From an uncultured Verrucomicrobiota bacterium (GTDB taxonomy: Bacteria; Verrucomicrobiota; Verrucomicrobiia; Limisphaerales; UBA9464): a stretch of 6,290 nucleotides of DNA. Location of the stretch: positions 1-6,290 of the forward strand of contig CAIPFS010000370.1 of NCBI GenBank assembly GCA_903864375.1, in the 5' to 3' direction. The translations under genes and the position numbers were made by a program. The first letter of the stretch is position 1, and each line of letters opens with the position of its first letter. Positions 1 through 6,290 of the stretch are shown here, piece by piece. The notes beneath the pieces are model-generated. The model had not been told where the DNA came from. It saw nothing but the letters and a program-made list of their open reading frames with translations, and ran no database searches.

Positions 1-1731
1 GTAGTAGATCGAGGATCCGGCTGTCGAGCAGGCCAGAGTCACCGTGGACGATGTCTGAAATGAGGCCCCATTGGGTGAAATCGTGGGATTCGCGGCCCAG
101 GATCCCAACCCGAGAACATCCAGCTCGCCGACCGCCCCCACATAGACCTTCGAATTGGCGACGATGGGCAGGGAATGTTTGACGCCCGGGCCGAGGACAT
201 CCCGGGTGCCGGATTGCGCGGTATTAAATAGTTCAGATTGTGCCGAGTCTCCGGCATAGGCGTAGAGAATGGCCGGATCCTTTCCCGGGGTGGCACTATT
301 CAGCTCCCAGGCCACAGCGTTGGAGCTTCCATTCGCCGAGACGACGGTTGCGGCGGCGGAAGCGCCCCGCCTGCTGAGAATCGTGGAAGTGGACCCGATT
401 ACACCCGACGAGATCGGGGTGGAGTAGAGATTATTGGCGGTGACGTGAAAGAGAATGTTCGAGTTGTAATAGGTGGGCTGCCCGAAGTTGGGGCCCGAAA
501 ATGCGGTCTGGCCGGGAATGGCCCAGAGCCATTGGGGAATCTGACTGTCAGAACCGGAATTGAACTTTCCCAGGTTGTCCCGGTTCAGGAGATAAATGCG
601 CCCCTCCTTGCTTCCAAACACCGCGAGATTGGGTGTGGTCGGAGTCCCGACTCCCGAAGGGAGAAGGGTCAGTCCTCCTGTGCCCAGGTCCAAATCGGCA
701 GACTCCAGGGCCAGTGTGTTGTAGGGTGTAAACCAATCCTTGAGGTGGAGACCGGTGGAATCGGTGGAGAGGCAGATGAGGGAATCTCCATAGCTGGAGT
801 TGGTTGTGTTGAACGTTCCGTTGGCGACGATCCCGTAGATATTTCCATTTTCATCCGCCGTCAGCGCATTTCCTGCCATCCAAATCGAGCCCTTGCTGGC
901 ATTCGGCGTGGTGCAAAAGATACCCACCCGTGCCAGCGTGACGGCGTCATAAGCCATGACCCATCCATGATAGGTGAAGTAGTCCATCATGGCTCCGTAG
1001 GCGAGGAAGATGACCTTTCGGTTTAAGGCTGTCGGAGTCGCAAGGGTCAGGCCGGCACGGCAGACATGCCGGAGCGGGTCAAAGGCCAGGGTTCCATTGG
1101 TGCTGCCCGCGCCTGTTCCCGGGACGCTTCCCGAGATGACCACGGGACTTCCGGTCCGTTCGGCGCCGGTGATGATGTCCAGCGCGTGCAATCGGTGGAA
1201 ATACGATCCGTTCTCCTTGGAAAAAACCTCAACAAAAAGCGTTAGGGTGTCCTTGTCAATGACCGGCGTGGCCGTGATTCCCAAGACGGGAAAGATGGAA
1301 GCGAGACCCGTGCTGGGAGGAATCAGATCGGCGGTGGGGACACTGGTCACCGAACCGTCCGCGGCATTGAAATCACGGTGCCACAGCGGTTGGGAATTGG
1401 CCCCGTCGGCCGAGTCCGCATCGAAGGCATAGACATGATTCGCCTCGGTCGTGACATAGACCACATTATGAACTCCGCGCGCCCCAAACGAGAGACCATT
1501 GACGATCAGGGGTTGCCCCTGGATCTGCCCGACGACCGGCTGTTTGAACAACCTGCCAAAACCCGATACCCGCACGTTTGCAGGGGTTAAATTCGTCTCC
1601 AATGCATTCAGGGAATTTCGCGAATTGGAGTAGCGGTAGGTCAGGACATCCACGCCGGCGAGGCTCCGGGCGGCCAGGATGATACCCAAAAAAAGCAATG
1701 GTAAAAATGAGGGTCGGATTGGAGTGGGCAT
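1..1731 (-). CDS. Secreted quinoprotein-like beta-propeller protein with C-terminal chitobiase-type domain, partial
   Basis: A reading frame of 577 codons runs without a stop from an ATG at 1731 to the left edge, so the C-terminus is missing. An in-frame TAG lies directly before the ATG, which excludes a longer product; no clear Shine-Dalgarno sequence is visible. Residues 1-25 form a signal peptide: arginine near the start, hydrophobic FLPLLFLGIILAA, then likely cleavage after SLA, before GVDV. Residues about 27-543 resemble PQQ/WD-like propeller proteins of Acidobacteria and Verrucomicrobia: VLTYRYSNSRNSLN near the mature N-terminus, blade-like stretches such as NVVYVTTEANHVYAFDADS (89-107), RLHALDIITGAE (180-191) and NLAVFGSKEGRIYLLNRDN (368-386), and a closing KVYVGAVGELDVLGL. 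Residues 547-577 (NPTISPNGASF, then STAGSSIYY) match the opening of a chitobiase/beta-hexosaminidase C-terminal domain, common in secreted verrucomicrobial proteins. The role is unknown: extracytoplasmic binding or an envelope scaffold is likely. I see no evidence that PQQ itself is bound. Confidence 0.87.
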   Translation of the reverse strand, partial: MPTPIRPSFLPLLFLGIILAARSLAGVDVLTYRYSNSRNSLNALETNLTPANVRVSGFGRLFKQPVVGQIQGQPLIVNGLSFGARGVHNVVYVTTEANHVYAFDADSADGANSQPLWHRDFNAADGSVTSVPTADLIPPSTGLASIFPVLGITATPVIDKDTLTLFVEVFSKENGSYFHRLHALDIITGAERTGSPVVISGSVPGTGAGSTNGTLAFDPLRHVCRAGLTLATPTALNRKVIFLAYGAMMDYFTYHGWVMAYDAVTLARVGIFCTTPNASKGSIWMAGNALTADENGNIYGIVANGTFNTTNSSYGDSLICLSTDSTGLHLKDWFTPYNTLALESADLDLGTGGLTLLPSGVGTPTTPNLAVFGSKEGRIYLLNRDNLGKFNSGSDSQIPQWLWAIPGQTAFSGPNFGQPTYYNSNILFHVTANNLYSTPISSGVIGSTSTILSRRGASAAATVVSANGSSNAVAWELNSATPGKDPAILYAYAGDSAQSELFNTAQSGTRDVLGPGVKHSLPIVANSKVYVGAVGELDVLGLGSWAANPTISPNGASFQTSSTVTLACSTAGSSIYY

Positions 1732-1897
1732 CTACTTTTTTGGAAGTTCAGGCATTTGGGGGAGACTGACTGAAGTCAATACGGAGAATCCCGTGTTCCC
1801 ATTCACTATGGAATTACTCCGTTTATCGGCAAGGGAATTTCCTGATTCCTCAAACTTGGATCGCGATTCGGTCCTAAACTTGAGCACTTCCTGCGAA
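1732..1897. other. Intergenic region upstream of the propeller gene
   Basis: No credible gene is seen here. It should hold the promoter of the minus-strand propeller gene. The best candidate I can find is weak: on the minus strand a TTGCCG -35 (1827-1832) and a CATAGT -10 (1805-1810), 16 bp apart, which would leave a leader of about 65 nt. A short inverted repeat TGACT/AGTCA (1767-1778) lies in that leader. The 7-bp word AAACTTG occurs twice, 24 bp apart (1852-1858 and 1876-1882). An 8-codon open frame (MPELPKK, minus strand, 1755 to 1732) ends with TAG touching the propeller ATG; it may be chance. Confidence 0.4.
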
Positions 1898-1950
1898 GCG
1901 ATCGATCGCCGACGCGATCGGGGGGTGTCGCCCCGGCGATCGCCGGGCGA
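1898..1950. repeat. Cluster of GATC-centred palindromes (REP-like)
   Basis: Four GATC sites fall within 42 bp. They include a 12-bp perfect palindrome GCGATCGATCGC (1898-1909) and a 16-bp perfect palindrome CCCGGCGATCGCCGGG (1932-1947). The larger one extends to 1928-1950 if one C (1931) bulges out. The 9-mer CGATCGCCG (1903-1911) also pairs with its inverted copy CGGCGATCG (1934-1942), so alternative folds exist. The cluster lies between two minus-strand genes, 50 bp past the end of the fusion gene. It could be a REP-type extragenic element, an mRNA 3'-end structure or a protein-binding site; only one copy is in view, so no family can be claimed. Confidence 0.5.
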
Positions 1951-1971
1951 ATTTCAGGCGGGCATACCGAC

Positions 1972-1993
1972 GCACCTCCCGGCGGGGAGGTGC
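1972..1993 (-). terminator. Stem-loop just after the fusion gene, possible terminator
   Basis: A perfect 9-bp GC-rich stem (GCACCTCCC paired with GGGAGGTGC) with a 4-nt loop begins 7 nt past the TAA stop of the fusion gene. Its position suits transcription termination or protection of the mRNA 3' end. No run of U follows on the minus strand, so it is not a classical intrinsic terminator. The palindromes at 1898-1950 lie next downstream and may contribute. Confidence 0.45.
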
Positions 1994-2000
1994 CGCGTTG

Positions 2001-5000
2001 TTACGCGAATTCCATCACCGCAGCACCGAAGGTGAAGCCACCTCCGAAGGAACAAAGTCCGGCCTTGGCTCCGCTGACTGGAGACTCCGCCAGCAAATCC
2101 GCCAGCACCGTGGGAATGGTGCTGCTGCTGGTGTTTCCCGAGTATCGAACCCGGTTGACGAGACGGCCCTTCCTGAGTTTGAGGCGGCTGTCGACGGCGT
2201 CCAGGATCCGGCCATTCGCTTGATGCGGGACGATGTAATCGAGATCCTCCACCTGGACACCGGCCTGGAGTGAGGCCTCCTTCAGCAGGGCAATCAACTG
2301 CCGCACCGCCATGGGAAACACCTTCAATCCGTCCATATTCACGGTGGGCCGTTCCCGCCTCCCGTGGTTCAAGATGGAGCCGTCCTCTCCGCGGGCGCTC
2401 AACACCGGACGGCGGAGCAATATCCGGGAATTCTTGAAGAGGGATGAGTCCGGGCCATGCACCACCGACGCTGTGGCACCGTCCGCGAAGACGATCGCGG
2501 TATCAAAATCCCCGGGATCCGTAAACGTGCTCATCGCCTCGGCCGTGACGACCAGGATGTTGGCGTCGGGTTTTGCCAGGCAAAAATCGGACGCTGCCTG
2601 CAGGGCATAGAGGTAGCCGGAACATGCAGCCAGGATATCACTGGCCGGGATGTCCCGGCTGGGTCCCTCCAGGCTGAGTTGATGATGGAGAAGGCACGCC
2701 ATGCTGGGACTCAGCGAAAGCGGTGTGCTGGTGCTGACGAAGATGGCGTCGATTTCGTTCAGGGTCAGTCCCGCATCCGCCAATGCCGATCGGGCGGCCG
2801 GGGTTGCGAGGGTCAGCGCGGACTCACCGGGGCCAATCAGCCGTCGGGATTCGATCCCGGTTCGTTGAAAAATGTCGATGGCTGTTCGCCCGGGGAATCG
2901 GAGGACCAGTTCATCATTCGTCACGATTTTTCCCGCCAGGGCAGGGCGGATCACTGAAATTCCTGTCAGCCCGCGGACGGACGGCGGATGCGCCGGAGTT
3001 GATGGGACCGGAATGATGCGCGGGGATTCCAGAACACGCCGGTGGATCACGGGTTTGGGTTCGACGGGGATGCGTCGTGGCAACCGGGGTCCATGATGGA
3101 GTCGCTCAATCTGCGCCAGACGCGATCCGACGGGAACCTTTTCACCAGGGGACACCAGGCCGCGGATGATTCCCGCGACAGGGGCACGAAGTTCAAAGGT
3201 GGCCTTGTCTGCTTCGCATTCCGCCACCAGATCACCCGCCTCCACCTGTTTGCCTTCGGGAACAAGCCAGTCGATCACGGAGACCGTCTGGTCGGCTGGG
3301 CTGGAGCCCACGGCTTCCAGGATGAAATCGGCACCGGGATCGTTGCCTTCGACTTTCCATTCCACGGTCAGTCCACACAAGTCCGCCACCGTTTTGACGA
3401 TGCGCTTGAAATCCGGGAGCACCTCCAGCTGGTTGACGTAATTGCAGGGGACGTACGTGTCCGGGCGGGTGATGCGCCGAACGGTGAGGGGGCGGCGGCA
3501 TTTTTCAGCGGCAGTCGCCAGAACTTCGGCCCCAAATCCACACGTCCAATTGTCTTCATGAACCACTACCAGGCGTCCGGTTCGTTCGGCACTAGCGCAC
3601 ACGGCATCCGAGTCCCACGGACTCAGGGATCGGAGGTCGATGAGGTCGGTGTGAACCCCGTGGGATTCGAGAAGCGTTGCCACCCGTGAACAGAGGGGAA
3701 CCGTGGCTCCCCAGGTGACCAGGGTGAGATCATTGCCCTGGCGAACGTGCCGGGCCTTCCCCGGTTCCACCCAATGGCGTTCAACATCGTCGCTGGTGGC
3801 GAAGGCGGGATCATTCAGACAGACCTTCGGATAGAGGAAAATGGTCGGTCGCCCGCCGGCAAATGCCGCATTGAGCAGTCCGGCAGCGTCCGCCGCGGTG
3901 CTGGGCATCAGGACATCGATCCCGGGGACATGTGCCAGAATGCTTTCAAAGGTCTGCGCATGAAACGGCCCCAGGCCTGGACGGTATCCGCCACAGGGCG
4001 AAAGGAGAACCATGGGGACGGACCAGGCTCCCAGTGTCCGCCAGTGCATCGATCCCATTTCACTGGCGATTTGGTTGAACGCCAGCGGGAGGAAATCGGC
4101 AAATTGAATGCAACCCACGGGCAGTCCCCCGGCCAGTGCGCGCCCCACACCGACCCCCGCGATCGTGCTTTCACTCAGGGCGGTGTTGACGACCCGACCC
4201 GGAAACTGGGTGGAAAGACCACGGGTCAGTCCAAAGACGTCTCCCTTGGGGTCTTCGACATCTTCACCGAAAAGGGTCGCCCGGGGTTCCTGCGAAAGAC
4301 GATGCCGGAGCGTCATTCGCATGGCGTCCAGCATGTGGTTCCGGCCGTCTCCGGTTCCGCGATATTCGGGACGTCCCAGGAGATGGGGAGGCCACGGGGG
4401 GCGGGCATCCAGATTGGCGACTGGATTGGGTGAATGCAGTGCTTTTTCAGCAGCAGCCTCGGCTTCGGCCGACCAGCGGGCTTCCAGGGCCTCCATATTT
4501 TCCCGGGAAAATCCAAGCTGGACCAGATGCTCGCGAAGGGAGGGAAGGGGGTCTGAGCCTGCCCGGATGGCCTGAAGCTCAGAGGCAGTCCGATAGCTTC
4601 GCTCGTCGTCGGCATTCGTGTGATGGGTCAGGCGATCGACAGAAACCACCACCAGTGCCGGACGGCGAGTCGAGCGAAGTTCCCGGAGGATGGGGCCCAG
4701 CTGGGCCTGACAGTCGAGGGGGTTTCGTCCATCCAACCGATGGACTGGCAGTCCATAAAAGCTCCGGGATGGTCCCGACGGGAGGTCATAAAAGGTTTTT
4801 CCCCGGGTGCTGGTGGAAATGGCGAGGTGATTGTCCTCCACCCAGAACAGGACGGGCAGGCGGGCCCTCACGGCTTCGGCAATCGCTTCGAGGACCTCCC
4901 CCTGCTGACTGGTCCCGTCTCCCATCGAACACACCACCAGCGGTTCTCCAGGCAGGGATTGGATCTCATGAGCCACCCCCACCGCTTGCAGGGCTTGATT

Positions 5001-5411
5001 TCCAACAGGACCCACCAGGCTGAGGAGATGGAGCTCTGGGGCGCTGAGATGCGCGCTCATCTGGCGGCCACCGGAATGGGACTCTGCCGTGCACAACAGG
5101 CTGTGGAAAAACTGCTCCAAAGGAAGTCCCCGGGCGATCATCAGGGCCTTGTCACGGTAGTGTAAATGGAGCCAGTCGTGGGAGGTCAGGTGGGGTTGAA
5201 GAGCGGCGCACACCTCGTGTCCTGCTCCACCCACATGAAAAAACCCCTCTCCACGGTGGACCAATTCGACTTCCAGTCGGTCCACCTCCCGTGCAAGAAA
5301 CATCGCACGGTAGAGTTCGAGCGCATCGCGACCCATCGGGCGGGCACCAGTGGTCAATGGGGCATTCTGCACGCCGTTACCCCCGGCGCACGAAACCAGA
5401 ACAGCTTCCAC
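2001..5411 (-). CDS. Four-part fusion: 2-oxoacid dehydrogenase E1 alpha - E1 beta - lipoyl domain - ketoacyl-ACP synthase III
   Basis: This is an uninterrupted 1136-residue cytoplasmic enzyme with no signal peptide or membrane segment. Residues about 26-330 are E1 alpha: HYRDKAL (84-90), GRQMSAH (115-121) as in branched-chain E1, and the thiamine diphosphate motif GDGTSQQGE (164-172) ending in EDN (192-194). Residues about 357-680 are E1 beta: FGEDV (381-385), ALSESTIAG with the cofactor-contacting Glu414, FADF (437-440), GPFHAQTFES with His484, and PSTAADAAGLL. Residues 694-770 are a lipoyl domain with the modification site EADKA (Lys736). A proline-rich linker (771-815) follows. Residues 816-1136 are a full-length FabH-like KAS III with Cys930 (AACSGYLYAL), His1063 (VPHQAN) and Asn1093 (SGNTSSST). 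Expected chemistry: decarboxylation of a 2-oxoacid, probably branched-chain, acyl transfer to lipoate, then condensation with malonyl-ACP to start a fatty acid or related lipid. The E2 acyltransferase and subunit-binding domains are absent. The start is GTG at 5411, three codons after an in-frame TGA; ATG at 5336 (residue 26), nearer the usual E1 alpha N-terminus, is a good alternative. Neither has a clear ribosome-binding site. Domain calls are firm; substrate and pathway are inferred. Confidence 0.93.
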   Translation of the reverse strand: MEAVLVSCAGGNGVQNAPLTTGARPMGRDALELYRAMFLAREVDRLEVELVHRGEGFFHVGGAGHEVCAALQPHLTSHDWLHLHYRDKALMIARGLPLEQFFHSLLCTAESHSGGRQMSAHLSAPELHLLSLVGPVGNQALQAVGVAHEIQSLPGEPLVVCSMGDGTSQQGEVLEAIAEAVRARLPVLFWVEDNHLAISTSTRGKTFYDLPSGPSRSFYGLPVHRLDGRNPLDCQAQLGPILRELRSTRRPALVVVSVDRLTHHTNADDERSYRTASELQAIRAGSDPLPSLREHLVQLGFSRENMEALEARWSAEAEAAAEKALHSPNPVANLDARPPWPPHLLGRPEYRGTGDGRNHMLDAMRMTLRHRLSQEPRATLFGEDVEDPKGDVFGLTRGLSTQFPGRVVNTALSESTIAGVGVGRALAGGLPVGCIQFADFLPLAFNQIASEMGSMHWRTLGAWSVPMVLLSPCGGYRPGLGPFHAQTFESILAHVPGIDVLMPSTAADAAGLLNAAFAGGRPTIFLYPKVCLNDPAFATSDDVERHWVEPGKARHVRQGNDLTLVTWGATVPLCSRVATLLESHGVHTDLIDLRSLSPWDSDAVCASAERTGRLVVVHEDNWTCGFGAEVLATAAEKCRRPLTVRRITRPDTYVPCNYVNQLEVLPDFKRIVKTVADLCGLTVEWKVEGNDPGADFILEAVGSSPADQTVSVIDWLVPEGKQVEAGDLVAECEADKATFELRAPVAGIIRGLVSPGEKVPVGSRLAQIERLHHGPRLPRRIPVEPKPVIHRRVLESPRIIPVPSTPAHPPSVRGLTGISVIRPALAGKIVTNDELVLRFPGRTAIDIFQRTGIESRRLIGPGESALTLATPAARSALADAGLTLNEIDAIFVSTSTPLSLSPSMACLLHHQLSLEGPSRDIPASDILAACSGYLYALQAASDFCLAKPDANILVVTAEAMSTFTDPGDFDTAIVFADGATASVVHGPDSSLFKNSRILLRRPVLSARGEDGSILNHGRRERPTVNMDGLKVFPMAVRQLIALLKEASLQAGVQVEDLDYIVPHQANGRILDAVDSRLKLRKGRLVNRVRYSGNTSSSTIPTVLADLLAESPVSGAKAGLCSFGGGFTFGAAVMEFA

Positions 5412-5529
5412 AAAGGGTCACCATGCCCCAAAATGAGCGTTCAAGAAAGTCGAAAGCGCATCCAATTGAGGGGCCGGCTTTCCACGAGGAACTTTTACCG
5501 TCGTCCCGAATTCGTTATCCTTCCTCCCA
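5412..5529. promoter_or_regulatory. Divergent intergenic region between the fusion gene and lpxB
   Basis: The two genes point away from each other with 118 bp between their most upstream plausible starts, so both promoters should be here, or slightly inside the fusion gene if its true start is 5336. For lpxB the best candidate is TTTACC (5494-5499) and TATCCT (5516-5521) with a 16-bp spacer. Each hexamer matches 4 of 6 consensus bases. It would place the transcript start almost on the TTG at 5530. I found no convincing promoter hexamers for the fusion gene and no operator-like inverted repeat. Confidence 0.4.
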
Positions 5530-6290
5530 TTGAAACCCTTGGTGGTGATGTTGTCGGCCGGGGAGCCCAGCGGTGACCTCCTGGCAGCGGAATGGGTCGA
5601 GGCTTTTCGCCCCCTGGCCGGACCGGTGCCGCCCGTCTTTTTCGGTGCCGGCGGTCCGCGGATGGCTGCTGCCGGAGTGGAACTGTCCACCGATCTGGTG
5701 CGACATGCGTTGATCGGAATTCCTTCGGTTGGACAACTTTCCCGACTTCGGAAATTGCAGGATCGCCTCGTCGGGGAGGCCATCCGCCGACAGCCGGACA
5801 TCGTGATCGGAGTGGATTACTTTGGATTCAACGGCCGGCTGGCCTCTCGGATACGACAGGCGTCCGCGTCCGCCGGCCGCCCTTTTCATAATTGGCGTCC
5901 CAAAGTGGTGCAGTATGTCTCCCCACAGGTCTGGGCCTCCCGTCCTGGAAGAATCCACCGGTTGGCCCGGACCCATGACCTGCTCCTCTCCATCCTGCCC
6001 TTTGAGGTCGACTGGTATCGGCAACGGTTGCCGGCGTTTCCCGTGGAGTTCGTTGGACACCCGTTGGTGGATCGGCATCGGGGTGAGGTGACACGGACGG
6101 AATTGAATCCGCCGCTGGTGGTTTTACTTCCCGGCAGTCGGCGCGGGGAATTGATGCGCCACCTTCCCCTGGTGCTGGAAGCCGGACGCCTCCTTCGACA
6201 GGCCCACGGCGTCGATCTTCGGCTGGTGCTGCCGGATTCCGTGGACCTGACGCCCTTTTCTCTGGAACTCGCCCGTTATCCCGAGGTGGA
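5530..6290 (+). CDS. lpxB: Lipid-A-disaccharide synthase LpxB, 3' end outside the window
   Basis: LpxB is the GT-B glycosyltransferase that joins UDP-2,3-diacylglucosamine and lipid X (2,3-diacylglucosamine 1-phosphate) into the lipid A disaccharide at the cytoplasmic face of the inner membrane. The 253 codons present, of about 380 usual, show the family signatures in order: SAGEPSGD (9-16), GAGGPRM (39-45), GVDYFGFN with the conserved catalytic Asp96 (E. coli Asp98), YVSPQVWASR (129-138), LPFE (156-159), FVGHPLVD (174-181) and LLPGSRRGE (199-207). The start is uncertain. ATG at 5548 would leave only four residues before GEPSGD, cutting the first beta strand, whereas TTG at 5530 gives MKPLVVMLSAGEPSGD, matching normal family N-termini; GTG at 5542 and 5545 are also possible. 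None has a clear Shine-Dalgarno sequence. The frame is closed upstream by TGA at 5467. Residues about 110-125 are a short extension relative to E. coli, which I recall from verrucomicrobial LpxB. Confidence 0.93.
   Translation, partial: MKPLVVMLSAGEPSGDLLAAEWVEAFRPLAGPVPPVFFGAGGPRMAAAGVELSTDLVRHALIGIPSVGQLSRLRKLQDRLVGEAIRRQPDIVIGVDYFGFNGRLASRIRQASASAGRPFHNWRPKVVQYVSPQVWASRPGRIHRLARTHDLLLSILPFEVDWYRQRLPAFPVEFVGHPLVDRHRGEVTRTELNPPLVVLLPGSRRGELMRHLPLVLEAGRLLRQAHGVDLRLVLPDSVDLTPFSLELARYPEV

Noticed and set aside
238..1026. Plus-strand 262-codon open frame
   Set aside because: It is antisense to the propeller gene, glycine/arginine-rich with no recognisable motif, whereas the minus strand gives a coherent signal peptide and propeller sequence in one unbroken frame.
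1010..1590. Plus-strand open frames over the first third of the propeller gene
   Set aside because: Low-complexity antisense reading with no family resemblance; the overlapping minus-strand frame contains the propeller core.
1898..1950. Replication origin or CRISPR-like array
   Set aside because: No DnaA-box cluster, no AT-rich unwinding element and no regularly spaced repeats with unique spacers were seen; only local palindromes.
1679..2035. Plus-strand 118-codon open frame spanning the intergenic gap
   Set aside because: It overlaps the signal-peptide region, the palindromes and the end of KAS III, and its composition looks random.
2311..5165. Several plus-strand frames of 99-228 codons (for example 3042-3689, 3747-4433, 4620-5165)
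   Set aside because: All are antisense to the four-domain fusion, whose motifs are unambiguous; they arise from GC-rich codon bias.
2001..5411. Fusion as a sequencing or assembly artefact
   Set aside because: Three domain junctions are joined in one frame without stop codons, with plausible linkers and intact catalytic residues. A chance frame-preserving error at each junction is unlikely, though raw reads would settle it.
5166..5576. Plus-strand 136-codon frame leading into the lpxB region
   Set aside because: Most of it is antisense to E1 alpha, it is out of frame with lpxB, and it has no recognisable domain.
5515..6094. Minus-strand frames opposite lpxB (up to 187 codons)
   Set aside because: The plus strand carries an ordered series of LpxB motifs; the minus frames show none.

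Overview
The window reads as a GC-rich chromosomal segment of a Gram-negative bacterium. lpxB, a gene of lipid A synthesis, implies an LPS outer membrane. The wording of LpxB around its YVSPQVWASR motif, and the secreted quinoprotein-like beta-propeller followed by a chitobiase C-terminal-type domain, resemble what I know from Verrucomicrobiota (Pedosphaera/Limisphaerales-like). That assignment is inference from protein flavour, not from a search. No tRNA, rRNA, CRISPR array, insertion sequence or phage gene was seen.

Layout: (1) Positions 1-1731, minus strand: a secreted beta-propeller protein, 577 codons read without a stop, running off the left edge. The many plus-strand open frames over it are antisense shadows. 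(2) Positions 1732-2000: an intergenic gap with a 9-bp stem-loop just past the stop of the next gene, a cluster of GATC-centred palindromes, and a quieter half that should hold the propeller promoter. (3) Positions 2001-5411, minus strand: one 1136-residue protein joining four units that are normally separate: 2-oxoacid dehydrogenase E1 alpha, E1 beta, a lipoyl domain and a complete FabH-like ketoacyl-ACP synthase III. (4) Positions 5412-5529: a 118-bp divergent intergenic region. (5) From 5530 to the right edge, plus strand: lpxB, truncated by the window.

The highlight is the four-part fusion. In branched-chain fatty acid producers, a branched-chain 2-oxoacid dehydrogenase (E1-E2-E3) makes a branched acyl-CoA that FabH condenses with malonyl-ACP. 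Here E1, a lipoyl arm and the condensing enzyme are in one chain, while the catalytic acyltransferase part of E2 is absent. This suggests, as a hypothesis, that the acyl group is passed from the lipoyl arm straight to the KAS III cysteine without free acyl-CoA. The visible catalytic residues of all units are intact, so it looks like a working enzyme. lpxB and the propeller gene are separate transcription units with no obvious functional tie beyond lpxB also being a lipid gene.
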